Positions 30,576 through 45,480 of a DNA stretch of 64,000 bases are shown in pieces. Made by a program: the position numbers and the translations under genes. Source of the DNA: Pleurodeles waltl (Eukaryota; Chordata; Amphibia; Caudata; Salamandridae); assembly GCF_031143425.1 (NCBI RefSeq), contig NC_090448.1, positions 331,526,177 through 331,590,176 on the forward strand. Reading direction: 5' to 3'. Within the stretch, counting starts at the first letter, position 1; each line of letters starts with the position of its first letter. A model generated the notes under the pieces. The model did not search any database and was not told the DNA's origin. It saw only the letters and a program-made list of their open reading frames with translations.

Positions 30576-33196
30576 TGATACACGCTGCTACTTTCTTGGA
30601 ATGGTTACCCCCATTTCTGCCTGATGTTAGTGTGTTGAACTGTGTTTACTGGGATCCTGCTAACCAGGTCCCCAATGATTATGCTCTCTCCCTTCTAACG
30701 TAGTAATTTGTACCACCCCACATTTGGCATACTGGTACCCCTATCTAAGTCCCTAGTATATGGTACATAGGTACCCAGGGCATTGAGGTACCAGGGGATC
30801 CCTATGGGCTACCCATATGGAACCCATGCAAAGCGTTCTGCGGGCCTGCCATTGAAGCCTGCTTGGTCACTGCAAGTCACCCCTGTGACAGGCCCTCCTA
30901 GCCCAGAGGGCAGAGTGCAAGTACTTGGGTGAGGGCACCCCTACACTAGCAGAGGTGCCCCCATGAACTCCTGCTCAATTTTTCTGGACTTCGTGAGTTC
31001 AGGGACGCCATCTTATGCGTGTTCTGGACATAAGTCACTACCTATGTCCAGCTACACAGCCTCATAATGGTCCTTACAGGACCCCCAGCATTGCTACCAA
31101 CAGTTGTATGGGTTTTTCCGGGCACCTCAAGCTGGTGCCACCCCTCAGACAGGGTTCTGCCCTCCTGCTGCTTGCTCTGATCAAGCCCAGGAAGGCAGAA
31201 CAAATGGTTTCCTTTGGGAGAGGGAGGTAACATCCTCTCCCTTGGGAAGTAGGTGTGACTGGCATGGGAGGGGTAGCCTCCCCAAGCCACTGGAAATGCT
31301 TTGAAGGGCACATTTGGTGTCCTCTGTGCATAAACCAGTCCGCCGGTTCAGGGACCTCCAGTGCTCGGGCTCGAGACTGGACAATGGAAAGAGAAGTGAC
31401 CCCTCCCCTGTCCATCACCACCCAAGGGGAGGTGTCAGACCTCCTCCAGAGGGTCCCTGTTCACAAGGTTGGCAGGAAACTCGTGGAGCATCGGAGTGGC
31501 CAGGCAGGTGATGTCAGAGCCCCCTCCTGATAGGTGCTTACCTGGCTAGGTGACCAATCCCCCTTTCAGGGCTATTTAGGGTCTCTCTTGGGTGGGTCCT
31601 CATATTCGGCTTGCAAGATTCCAGTATTATTGCTCTGCAACCTTCACTTCGATATCTGGCCTCGAACTGTGACTGGAGCCTCCAAGACCCGACAATATGC
31701 CTCCAAGAAGAACTCTTCTGCAACATTGTTTCCAGGGCTCCTGCTAGCAACTCAACATTTACACCGGCTGTGCATACACTGTGGGCTGCGTGTCTTCAGT
31801 CTGCACTAGAAGGAAGGAGGAATCTCCCTTGGAGTGAAGGAGTCACTCTACTGCATCCGCAGGCACCTGCTGAAACGACGACCGGCTGCGTTGATCTCCC
31901 CTCATCTTGAGCTGTGTGGATCCTGCATCACGGGTGGTGGTCCGGAGTAGTCCTCTTGGTCCTCTCTGCCAGCTCCCCAACCTTGGTGGAGGTAAGCCTT
32001 TGCCTTCCCAAGCAGGACAGTACTCTCTTGCAGCTGCCAAGGCTTGTTTGCATCTCCTTCAAGGAATCTTCAGGCGATGTGTAGCTACCATCCCCAGCAC
32101 ACCTTCCTGCGACACACAACCCTCTGCGTGGTTTTCTTGGGGTGTGGGATCCCTTTCTGTAGTGCTGCATGGGCTCCTTCAGCGACTTCTGTGTCCCCGT
32201 CCTGTGGGACTCCTGTGGGTGCGGCCTCTGCTCCTGTGGACTCTCGGTGTCACTGAGGGTCCCCTCTGACTCCCCCTCCAGAGTTGAGTCCTCCTGGGCC
32301 TTGCTGGTCCCCAGCAGCACCACTTTTCCATTAACAGCGAGTTTCCCTTTGCCAAGGCTTGTTGGTGGAACACTTGCACTGACACCCGTTTGCAATCTTC
32401 CTTCCAGCGTGGGACATCTGCATCCATCAGGAACTCATCTCCAGCTCCAGGACTGCAGTGCTGACCTGATCTTCATTACCGTTGACCAACTCCTGCAAGT
32501 ACATCTGGGTAGGTAGTAGCTCCTACCCCTCCTGGACTCCATTGTGACTTTTGGACTTGGACTCCTCTCTCCACAGGCCTTCTTCTCCAGGAATCCACCA
32601 CTGGTTTCTTGCAGTATTGTCTGGGTGTCTTCTTTTCTTCCCTTTTGTGTGGTTTGGGGAAATTCCAGTGATCTACTCCTGCTTTTCTGGTTGCTGGGGG
32701 GGTACTGTGTTACCTCTGTGGTTTTCTGATACTCAACTCCCCTCTACACATTCCACTTATCTAGGTGGGGGTCCTGTGTTCGCATTGTTTTTTTTTTTTT
32801 TTTAGTATATGGTTTGGGCTCCCCCTAGGGTCACTATTGGTTATTGCTATTTGCACAGTTTTCTAACCTATTTTTATGCCTATTACTGTTTACTAGTGTA
32901 TATATTTAGTGTATGACTTACCTCCTAGTGGAGGGTTGCCTCTTGCATACTTTGTGGTATTGTGTTGTTCCATAAATAAAGTACCTTTATTTTTGTACAA
33001 TTTAATGTTTTTTTTCATGTGTGTAAGTGCTGTGTGACTACAATGGTTTTGCATGAGTTTTGCATGTCTCCTAGATAAGCCTTGGCTGTTCTTCCACAGC
33101 TACCTCTAGAGAGCCTGGCTTCTAGACACTGCCTACACTTCACTAATAGGGGATACCTGGACCTAGGATACTGCCACACACGGCAAGCTTCCTACA
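30576..33196 (+). repeat. Near-complete solo LTR, family B, sense
   Basis: Aligns with the reverse complement of 17711-20379 over most of its length and ends in GGCAAGCTTCCTACA at 33196, with AATAAAGTACCTTTATTTTTG around 32974-32995. The start is diverged near 30576-30590. Compared with the other copy it has lost a block near 31052 that carries two of the hairpins, but keeps CTGGACATAAGT-CACT-ACCTATGTCCAG at 31024-31051. No primer site or gag follows, so it is a solo LTR. Confidence 0.8.
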
Positions 33197-36344
<3,148 letters not shown>

Positions 36345-37302
36345 GTAAAGAAGAGTATGTTAAATGGCAAGTGTGGCTGTAGACACACATGCTCTGCATA
36401 CTTCTGCCATCTAGTGTTGGGTTCAGAGTGCTACAAGTTGTTTCTCTTCAAGAAGAATTTTCGTGCCACGGGTGGCTCCTCCTTCTTAGTGATACTGCGC
36501 ATGGACCGAAGAGCGTGTAGGTTGGAGATGGTGCATAAATCCCTAGGCGATACTCTGGACATCTTCGGGGAATAACACGCACAGGAGGAGCCAGAACAGG
36601 AGGAGGCAGTCTCCATTCAGTCCGACATAGAAAGCCACAAAGTACCGTTGGTGCAGCAAGTGAGTACTGCAGCCCCTCTTGCCCCCACTAAAACTCATAA
36701 AAAAGCCCTTTCTGAGGTTATTGGACAACCACTGCCTCCAGGCCATGGTCTGTCTCAGAAGGTCAGTTCAGCTGCCCTGCCCATCAGCTCGGCACCAAAG
36801 ACAATGAAGGCTACTGGCGGGTATTGACCTCCTCTATTTCGGTCCGAATGCTAACCACCAAACCTTCGGTACCGACTATATCGGATCCAAGCCGAAGCAC
36901 CTCAGAATCAGTTTCAGCATCTAAAAAGTACTACCAACAGAAACCATCTTTACCAAAAACTCAAGACGCTACCCCTTCAGAGCAATTGGATTCTAGTCAT
37001 CCTCCACTACACTGTCTCCCATTGAGCAGATACTAGAAACCATGGATGCTAAACCTCGCAGGTTGTACATTCATGAAGGAACAGGACGTATTTTGGCTAT
37101 CCTCTCTACTTTTAAGAGGAAGCTAACTTTCCAGGATGTCTTGGACAACTCACTGCCTCCGAAAAAGATCTTAAAGGACAAGGCCACAAAAAGCCTTTAC
37201 CTTCTTCTCCTCCTTCTGATCCACCACATTCACTACCCCCACTTCCTGATTCCCCTCACATGTCACACAAAAGTTATCTTAGTCCGGTTGGACAATCTCT
37301 TA
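36345..37302 (+). mobile_element. DIRS copy 1: left inverted terminus and ORF1 part
   Basis: The left part (GGCTGTAGACACACATGCTC, CCATCTAGTGTTGGGTT, then GTGGCTCCTCCTTCTTAGTG) is the reverse complement of the right end of DIRS copy 2 at about 50000-50140, so it is the left inverted terminal repeat. ORF1-like coding pieces follow in changing frames, ending with a block equivalent to KRKLTFQDVLDNSLPPKKIL at 37105-37165. DIRS retrotransposons integrate with a tyrosine recombinase rather than an integrase. Stops and frameshifts show it is inactive. The element is interrupted at about 37303. Confidence 0.7.
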
Positions 37303-37742
37303 ATCCAAGGGTCTTTTAGAGCGAGACCTTGTCATCCCGGTGGGGATGAGGGTGTCGGGGTTTTGGAAGGAGTCTCTAGGCACTGGAGAGATGCTATGGG
37401 CCTCGTCCAGCTGGCGACATGTCTTGAGCTGCTTTCTGAAGTCCTTCAGAGAAGGGGATTTGGGCAGGTGTATTGGGAGGACGTTCCAGGACCTAGCAGC
37501 GAGGTGGGAGAAGGAGTGACCACCGAAGCGTTCATGGCGGATGCGGGGACTTGGGCCTGGGCAAGGGAAGCTGAGCAGAGGTCTCTGGTCAGTGGAATGT
37601 GAGGCGGTTGTTAGTGTAGGTGGGTCCAGCATTGTGGATGGCCTTGCATGCATGGGGTGAGGAGCTTGAAGAGGTATCTTTGCTGGATTGGAAGCCAATG
37701 GAGGGCCCAGAGGTGGGGAGTGATGCTGTTTCTTCTGGGGAG
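37303..37742 (-). mobile_element. LINE reverse transcriptase tail (Rex1/CR1-like), antisense
   Basis: The minus strand encodes ITPHLWALHWLPIQQRYLFK in one frame and, after a frameshift, WSLLLPPRC and WNVLP-like segments. LHWLPIQQR..FK is a hallmark of the region after the reverse transcriptase of Rex1/CR1-type LINEs. The fragment sits where DIRS copy 1 should carry the end of ORF1 and the reverse transcriptase, so it replaces or accompanies a deletion there. Confidence 0.65.
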
Positions 37743-39071
37743 GGCAACATGACAGCAGTGTATTACTACAAAAACAGGGTATGACATGGTCATTCCATTC
37801 ATCACAACTTGCACAAACAATATATAAGTGGGCTCATCATCACATTCGCCTACTGGCAGAGGATTTCCTGGGAAGAGATGAGTTCGCAGACCTGCTCAGC
37901 AGGATGCACAACAAGTCCACAAATGGGAACTCCACCCACAAGTCCTTCAAAAATACTTCCAAAGGTGGGGAACTTCTCAATTTGACTTTCAGTACATTAG
38001 AAAACGCAAAATGCCCAAGCTTTACATCCAGGTACCCTCATTCTCTATCAGAGGGCAGTGCTCTGTGGATGAACTGGTCAAGGATATTTGCCTATGTTTT
38101 TCCGCCTCTCCCTCTTGTTCCATTACTGGTTCGGAAACTCGGACATCTCTCATCATGATCCTGGTAGCTCCCACTTGGGCACGTCAGCCATGGTTCACAA
38201 CACTCTTGGACCTCTCACAGGTTCCCCATGAGAAGCTCCCCAACAGGGCAGACCTTCTCATACAGGAATCTTAATATAGTACTCACTAAGCTCATGGGCC
38301 CACCTTTTGACTCACTTCATTCCTGTCCTATTCAGTTCCTCTCTTGGAAAGTGTTTTTTATTTGCTATTACCTCACTCAGATGTGTAAGGTTATTCTAAG
38401 GTTAATGCTTTAAGTTCACTTTCTTTCATATACACAAAAACAAGATGGTCCTTGGTACAAATCCAAGGTTCCTACCAAAAGTAGTTTCTCAATTCTGCAT
38501 CAAACACACCACTGAGTTATTGGTTTTCTTTCTGCAGTCTTGCTCATTGGCAGAAAGAACACTCCACACTTTGGATGTCAAAAGGGCACTCAAGTATTAC
38601 AGTGACAGCACTAATTAATTTAGGAAAACAAAACAGCTTTTTCAGTACCGCATAGGGATAATGCAATCACAAATAATTGCATAGTTAGGTGGATCACTAA
38701 GTGCTTCTAAACTTGTTATGCTAAAGCAAAAAGACAGCTGACACTAACTCCTAGAGCATATTCTACTAGGAAGAAAGACACCACTTTGGCTTTCTTGGTA
38801 AACATTCCTTTAGCTGACATTTTTAAAGCAGCTCCTTGGTCTACACTGCATACTTTCACAAAGCATTACTGTGTAGATATACCGACACGTCAGCAAGCCA
38901 GTGTAGGACAGTCTGTCCTGAGAACACTTTTCCAGACAACTGCAACTCCCACAAGCTAACCACCACTTTTGTGGAGGGACTGCTTTACAATCTATGTAGA
39001 GCATGTGTATCTACAGCCACACATGCCATCGAATAGAAAATGTTACTTACCCAGTAGACATCTGTTTGCTG
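37743..39071 (+). mobile_element. DIRS copy 1: RNase H end, tyrosine recombinase, part of 3' region
   Basis: Resumes with CAACATGACAGCAGTGTATTA, matching DIRS copy 2 at 48060. It includes DLLSRMHNKS, RYPHSLSEGSALW and a tyrosine recombinase tail at about 38640-38960 (YSTRKKDTTLAFL in place of the usual H-STR; then LADIFKAAPWSTLHTFTKHYC and QQASVGQSVLRTLF). The catalytic His before STR is Tyr here and the frame has stops, so it is inactive. The 3' region starts (GAAAATGTTACTTACC, AGTAGACATCTGTT) but is cut at about 39071, where LTR sequence begins. Confidence 0.75.
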
Positions 39072-40802
39072 ACTACTACTCTACACTCCCCTACATCTTA
39101 GTATTTAGGGGAGCCCGTGGCACCAGAACAGCAGAATCTTGCTGACCTACGAAGAAGAGACACCAGAGCTGCAAAAGCAAAGCCTGAGGAAGAAGCACCT
39201 GACTTGGCCCCAGACCTGGCGGCCTGTCTGCTGTTCCCGCTGATATGCACCAAAGTAGTTTCGTCCTGCAGCTGTTTCGCCTCTAAAGCCTGGGAGGACT
39301 GCTTGCCTTCAACAAAGACCCAGGAACTACCATGGAGTAGCAGAGCTGCTTCCTTACATCTTGCAGGCACCCCAGGAGAACTAGCATACAAAACGGACTC
39401 CAAGGAATGGAGCGGGTCCAGGGCACTGCCTTCCTGTGTAGAATGCTGAATTTATTGAAAAGTATGTGGGGACTTTACCGGATGACATGGACCCAAGTCC
39501 TGCAAGGTAAGAATACATGGATTGAAAAAAAGGAAAAGTCCCACTAGAAATAGTATTTTCTTAGTGTCCAAATACCATAAATTCAATGGAATGAGGTGAA
39601 CAAGATTACAAAGGAACGTCATTTGTTGATCCAATAATTTCTAGTTTATTTTGTGTAGAGAAGACAAATTGTTTCCAAAGTGGGTTACATTAGTGATTAG
39701 TCCAAAGCAAAACCACAGAAGAGTCAGCCAACACGTGTTTCGCCCTAACAGGCACGTGAGCCGGGGCTTTCTCAAGGCATTCTGATATAGTTAAGCAGTA
39801 TAAGGCAATTTGTTGTGTACATTAATTAGATATGTTCATAATCTGAGAACAACAATGAAGTGCGAAGAATCGCGTCCGTCTACTGTGAAAAACCGGGGAG
39901 AAATGCAAGGACTCCCAACTGCTGGAAACCTGAAAGCACCACTGCACCTGTGCCGCGCAGCCTGAGTTGAAGTGAGCCAACAGTACCAGCGAGGTTCCCC
40001 CCCGGTCCTCCAGAGATAAAGCCCACTTTGGACTTGCCCACTGTGGACTCAACGTCGTCTCCTGCAGTCTCCTCACAAAGGCCTCCTCAACCGTGAGTGC
40101 TCGGGTGGAGAAAACCAGACACCTCAAGACATCTCTGCACCAGTCGCCCCTGGCCTGTAAAGAAGAGGACCTGAGGTGTCCTCAAGCATCTTAAGATTGG
40201 ACCCCACCTGTTGGTTCCTTCTGACTGGATTCCCAGTCCTAACCTGCAGCATCTTTTTGACCGGACCGATCTCTATTGACAAACATTGGGCACCTGACGC
40301 TTTACTACACTTCTGCACCTGGCTGCCCTAGAGACACCTGATGTGACCTGTTGGTTTGGTCCTGACCCTTGTCCAGTACCTACCTTAAGTCCAGGAGATT
40401 GGCCTCATAAGTTGCTGTACTACACCTGAAGGCAATACTTGTTCTTCTTTCTATAGGATAACATTGCCACTTCTGAAAATTGCACTGTGTCGACTACAAC
40501 TATTTTTCTTGTAAACCATATTTATCTGATCATATGGATTGTGGTGCCTAGATACAAGGATACTTGTTGTTTGTGTAACTTGGTGTGGATTTTGAGATGT
40601 GTGCCTCATTTATTGACTGTGTATATTTGAAAACGTCTCACACTCCCGTCTAATAAGCCTAAAGCTGCAAGACCACACTGTCCCCTAAAAAAGCACATTG
40701 GAATTGCTAGAGCAAGCCCTTGTCTACTAGTAAGAGAACTTCTGGAACTTTTGCACGATATATCCTATTTTGATATATCATATAAAGAGCTAACTTTCTA
40801 CA
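39072..40802 (+). repeat. 5' LTR of Gmr1-like element (family D), truncated, with inserted repeat
   Basis: 39072-39440 aligns with the LTR at 45085-45420 (CACCAGAACAGCA, AAGCAAAGCC.GAGGAAGAA, CAACAAAGACCCAGGAACT). 39441-39855 is foreign and described separately. LTR sequence resumes at about 39856 and ends in AGCTAACTTTCTACA at 40802, followed by a primer site. It keeps TAATAAGCCTAAAGCTGCAAGACCACACTG, the counterpart of the end region of family A. Its first part is lost at the junction with DIRS copy 1. Confidence 0.7.
39441..39855. repeat. Unidentified insert inside the LTR
   Basis: The segment is absent from the equivalent place in the LTR at 43910. It carries CAACACGTGTTTCGCCC, then GGCACGTGAGCCGGGGC and TTTCTCAAGGCA. 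I recognise this style of motif from dispersed vertebrate repeats but cannot name the family. No reading frame is visible. Confidence 0.45.
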
Positions 40803-40822
40803 TTGGTGGCACAGCGGTGGGG
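40803..40822 (+). promoter_or_regulatory. Primer-binding site
   Basis: TTGGTGGCACAGCGGTGGGG directly after the LTR, as in the other two Gmr1-like copies in this window. Confidence 0.8.
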
Positions 40823-41089
40823 TACAAAACTTTCACATTTGCTATATCACTTGCTTAATAAGTGATTGCACGAAGGGATCCACAATTGTCTTTAGTTAGG
40901 AAATATTTTTCCAATCTTTGTTCTTTTTTTTTTTTAATTGTTTAAAAATTACTGCTAGGGCGCAGGGTGAAAAAAAAAAAAAAGGGGCTGGAGCCTGGAA
41001 TAATGGCCCAGCCCTGCAAGAGCAAATGCAAGAAGTCTGGTAAGACAGCTTCTGATCAGCCACAAGCTTAGGTCCCCTCTCCTCAGGAA
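40823..41089 (+). other. Residual leader; gag and protease deleted
   Basis: After the primer site about 140 bp of leader remains. At about 40970 the sequence (GCGCAGGGTGAAAA, then GGCTGGAGCCTGGAATAATG) aligns with 29420-29460 in the other plus-strand copy, just after its protease. The gag and protease genes are therefore missing. Confidence 0.65.
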
Positions 41090-42370
41090 GAATACATGTC
41101 AGCTCTTGAGAGAATTGAGCCCCAGGAATGTGGGCCTTGCACAGCAGAGCTCCTGGGCCCAGAGGGACACTCTAGGGAAGAGCTGTGCCAGGGACAAAAG
41201 ACCTATCCCACTCTTGAGAGCCTGAGACAGCATGCTGCTGACCAGGAAGGGGAAGATGTCAGTGGCTCCCACAGAACCTATCGGAAGGAGGGACTCCTAT
41301 ATGCTGAGGCCAGAACCTCCCTCCCCCCCCACCCCCAAGCCTGGTGCCACTAGAAGAGTCATAGTGCCTCAGAGGTGTAAAGTTCCTACTCACTTTGGCT
41401 CATGACATTAACTTAGCTGGGCATCTTGGCCAGACCAAAACTTAGAGTAGGTTTGAACCTCATTTCTGCTGGCCAGGTATGTTCTAGAAGGTGAAGTGGT
41501 TTTGTAACTCCTGACACATGTGAAGCCAGTGGCAAAGCTGGTGGCATCCAGATGCCTCCTTAATTCCACTTCAGTGGTTGAAGGTCCCTTTGAAAGGGTA
41601 GGGGTTCACATTGTTGTCCCCCCCCCGACCCTACAACATCATCAGGGCTCAGATGTATTCTGATGGTAGTGGGTCATGCCACCAAGTACCCTGAGACTAT
41701 GCAGTTGCTAGGGCCCTATTCAGTATGTTTACTAGAGGGGGCTTCCCTATGGAGGTGGTAGAAGACCGAGTGTAACTTCATGTCTGCATAGTTCAAGGCC
41801 CTGTGATATGAATGTGGAGTGACTTATAAGTTCAGTACCCCATATCGCCCACATCGAAATGGTTTAGTCAAAAGGTTCAACAAAACCATGAAGGGCATGA
41901 TTTCAGGATTCCCTGAAAATCTCAAAAAGAAATGGATATCCTGTTACCATCCTTGATTCCGTCTACAAAGAAGTGCCCTAGAAGGGAAGTAGGGTTTCCC
42001 CCCTTTGAACTTCCGTTAGATTATTCTGTTAGGGGAGCGCTGGGAGAGACCTCTGAAGGAGTCTAAACAAGACATTGTGTAATATATCCTTGATCTAAGT
42101 TCAAGGATGGCTGAGAACATGGAAACCTTGAGGTCATCCAAAAGCTCTAGAAGCTCTGGTATGAGCAAACGCCTGCCATGGTGGAGTTCCCACCAGGGCA
42201 GAAGGTGTAGGTACTTGAGCCTGTGGCCCTAAGGGCACTCCAGGACAAATGGAGCAGCTGTTACCCTATCCTCACCTATCTGGTTGACCTAGGCACTCCC
42301 AGGAACCCTCACAGAGTTATCCACTTGAACTGCCTAAAGCTCTTCCATGACAGAGTGGATGTGCCTAGCT
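41090..42370 (+). pseudogene. Gmr1-like Gypsy integrase, broken
   Basis: Open at 41096-41353 with LRQHAADQEGEDVSGSHRTY and KEGLLYAEA, matching the leader of the integrase at 29650-29760. Later frames give a zinc-binding remnant (LAGHLGQTK, then CEASGKA) and core remnants (FERVGVHIV, with the catalytic Asp changed to His). Near 42190-42360 a C-terminal stretch reads FPPGQKV, PVALRALQDKWSSCYPILTY and LNCLKLFHDR. Many stops and frame changes occur. It lies upstream of the reverse transcriptase, the reverse of the usual Gypsy order. Confidence 0.75.
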
Positions 42371-42379
42371 AATGTTTAC

Positions 42380-43220
42380 TGATGAGGATCAGGAAGAACA
42401 TGAGCCTCTCTCTGACCTCCTTTCCCACAGCCCCAAAGATGGGTCAGTTAGTGGAGTGGTCCTTTCAGACACTCACTGCCCAGCAGCAAGCTGACTGCAG
42501 GCAAGTCCTACAGCAGTACGCTGAGCTCTTTCCCTCACTCCTGCTTCGACGAACTGGTATGTCCATGATGTGGACACTGGTGACCATATGCCTGTCAAAA
42601 GCAAAATATACTGACAGTCTGACAAAGTGAAAGATCGCATCAGAGCTGAAGTAAGCAAGATGCTGAATTTAGGGATGATTTAGGCCTCTGACAGTCCCTT
42701 GGCCAGCCCAGTGGTCTTAGTCCCCAAACCTCATTCCAAGGGAGGTAAACCAGAGCTGACGTTTTGTGTGGTCTATAGAGGTCTCAGTTCTGTCACTAAG
42801 ACGGATGCACATTTTGTTCCAAGAGCAGACGAACATGATTGACAAGTTAGGTAGGAGCAGACACATTTCTCAGTCCTTTTGATTTGACATCAGGGTACTG
42901 TCAGATTGGCCTGACCCCTGGAGCAAAATAAAGTTCAGCATTCTCAATCCCAGATGTACATTAGCAGTTCACTGTTATGCTATTTGATTTAAAGAATGCC
43001 CCTGACAGTGGTTGGAGAATAAAACCCTTGCTGGGTTGTATGGTAGCCTTTAGTGCAGCATATCTTGATGATATTGCTGTCTTTAGCTCCACTTGGCAAG
43101 ATCACCTGATCCACCTTGGTAAGGTCCTTGAAGCTCCTCAAAGTGAAGGCCTCACTATCAAAGCAAGAAAGTGCCAGACAGTGCAAGGTTTAATACCTGG
43201 GTTGTAGTGGTTGAACTTGG
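42380..43220 (+). pseudogene. Gmr1-like Gypsy reverse transcriptase, broken
   Basis: Pieces in order: a lead-in (LTAQQQADCRQVLQQYAELF), PLASPVVLVPKPHSKGGKPEL (42695-42760), LFDLKNAP (for F.LKNAP), then AYLDDIAVFSSTWQDHLIHL and KVLEAPQSEGLTIKARKCQ at 43040-43190. YLDD is the polymerase active-site motif. The parts lie in different frames with stops, so the enzyme cannot be made. Confidence 0.8.
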
Positions 43221-43259
43221 CCTCCACTTACAAGGTGTTCTAAGCTCCAGACAATTCTG

Positions 43260-43735
43260 GACTGGGTAGCTCTAACCACCCAAGTTAGGGCATTCCTTGG
43301 CTTGCCTGTGCATTACAGGAGGTTTGTGAAGGTGTATGCTACCATTTTGGCACCCCTCACAGAACTGATTTCCAAAAATATGCCAAAGAAAGTAAACTGG
43401 ACAGTGAGCTGTCAAAAGGCCTTTGACACTCTGAAGAAAGCAACGTGCTCAGCATCCATTCTAAAAGCTGTAGATTATTCAAATCAGTTCATAGTGCAGA
43501 CTGATGCCTCTGAACATAGGATCAGAGCGGTCCTATCAAAAACCAGTGATGATGGCCATGACCAGCCTGTTCCATTCATTAGCAGGTGGTTACTCCTCAC
43601 AGAGCGGCGTTGGAGTTCCATTGAGAGGGAAGCCTTTGCTGTGGTCTGGTCCCTGAAGACGTTGAGACCATACCTGTTTGGTTGTCACTTTCTTGTTCAG
43701 ATTGACCACAGTCCTCTCTGATGGCTAATGCAAAT
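43260..43735 (+). pseudogene. Gmr1-like Gypsy RNase H
   Basis: Begins with the connection region VRAFLGLPVHYRRFVKVYAT and LTELISKNMPKKVNWT. RNase H follows: FIVQTDASEHRIRAVLSKT, RWSSIEREAFAVVWSLKTL and FLVQIDHSPL, carrying the catalytic Asp, Glu and Asp. It removes the RNA strand during reverse transcription. This is the best preserved part of the element, open over 139 codons, then ends at a stop at 43719. Confidence 0.85.
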
Positions 43736-43893
43736 TAAAGGTGAAAACCCCAAACTGTTAATATAGTTCATTTCCGTACAAGGAGATGACTTTAAAGTGG
43801 AACAGACATGGGACTGACCACACAATGCAGATGATCATTCCGGGTCCTTCCAAAAATACTCTCTTGGGAAAGGTTAGTTTCATTCTTTCACTT

Positions 43894-43906
43894 GGAGGAG
43901 GGAGGG
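43894..43906 (+). promoter_or_regulatory. Polypurine tract
   Basis: GGAGGAGGGAGGG lies three bases before the LTR start at 43910, the position of the primer for plus-strand synthesis. Confidence 0.7.
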
Positions 43907-43909
43907 TTA

Positions 43910-45480
43910 TGTAGGAAAGTGCCCCTTTTTGACTTGGTCGCCCTCACTTTTTGCCTGGTATCTGATGCAGTTTTGACTAAAGGTACACTGGCTCCAGCTA
44001 ACCAGGTCCCCGGTGCCAGATCTTTACTCTTAAAACTGTACTGTTGTTCCCCAATTGGCAATACCTTTGCCCCCCCCCCCCCCCCCCCTGTAAGACCCTA
44101 GTAAATGGTACCCCTGTTGCCTAGGGCCTGTGTACGAAAGAGGGTCCCCAAGGACTGCAGCATGTATAGTGCCATCCTCCGGGACCACCATCTAGCACAT
44201 GCCTTGGTGCAGCTAAAAGTTAAGACAACATGGCACAGCCTGTGTGCAATGTTCCCTAACACTGTGTGCAATATATGTAAGTCACCCCTAAAGCAGACCT
44301 TGCAGCCCTAAGGCAGGGTACATTATATTACATGTGAGGACATGTCTCCATGAGCAGATATGCCCCTGCTGTGTCTTTGTCAAGTGTTAGACCTAGTTAG
44401 TGAACAGGGAAGCTATTTTAAGTACATGTGCTGGACACTGGCCGCTACAAGTTCCTACATAATTGCTTCACTGAAACTAGGGGTATTTAGTATCAAACAT
44501 CTGATATTAATAAACCCACCCTAATGTCAATGATGGTTTTATTAATGCATGCACCCAGAGACCACCTTAGAGGTGCCCCCTTAAAACCTACCAACTATCC
44601 ATGTGGACTGACCTCTTTTAGCCAGCCAGCCACCAACAGACATGCTTCTGACCTCCAAGGGTGAGAGCCATCGCTCTCGGGTGGTCAGAAACAAAGCCTG
44701 CTCTGGGAGAAGTGTTTACGCACCCCACCCAACAGGATGACCAGTAATTCTCCTTTCCAAGGCAGGGGGCTTCAAAGTAGCCCACTGCGCTTGGTATGCA
44801 GATCTGGCCTTTCTCAAAGGAGAGATGTCTTCACCCCACCTCCCACACCCCGTGCCTCTGGTCCCATTTAGCACCTGGACAAGCAGGAATTGAAGTGTTC
44901 AGACAGGTGTGGCCACCCCTCAGGTCAGTCCAACCCGTAAGGTGCGCTGCCTCATGTGGACACATTTCAAAATCTGCCATCTTGGTGTTGGCAGACTTAG
45001 GAATTCTGGGACAGGGTTCTGCCCACCTCCCACAGGAAGTGGTCCTATAGGGGGTCTAGTAACTACAGGGCCAAAGTATTCAATTGGCTACTACCCTATA
45101 CTCCCCTGACGCTCCTAAAGTTTAGTATGTAGGAGAGCCACTAGCACCAGAACAGCAAATTCGTTCTGGCCTACAAAGGATACCAGAGCAGTGAAAGCAA
45201 AGCCAGAGGAAGAAGAACTTCACTTAGCCCCTGCCCTGCTGACCTGTCTTCTGTTCCCACCAATCTGCACCAAAGTTGTCTTGTCCTGCAGCAGTTATGC
45301 CTCCAAAAGCTGGGAAGGACTGCCTGCCTTCAACAAAGACCCAGGAACTTTTGTTGAGAAGCAGAGCTGCTTCTCTGCATTTTGCAGGCACTCCCAAAAG
45401 AACTGCAAGGACTTCTGAACACTGAAAACCCAACACCTGAAAGGAGCATTGCACCAGTGCTGCCTAGCCAGAGTTGAGGT
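43910..45480 (+). repeat. 3' LTR of Gmr1-like element (family D), sense, first part
   Basis: Starts TGTAGGAAAGTGCCCC right after the polypurine tract. It contains CTGGCTCCAGCTAACCAGGTCC, the counterpart of CTGCTAACCAGG.CCC near the start of family B, and shares 45085-45420 with the LTR at 39072. A 19-base C run sits at about 44073-44091. Near 45480 the sequence switches to antisense LTR. Confidence 0.75.

Noticed and set aside
37042..37602. 186-codon plus-strand open frame
   Set aside because: It runs across the junction of DIRS ORF1 and the antisense LINE fragment, so it is a chance fusion.
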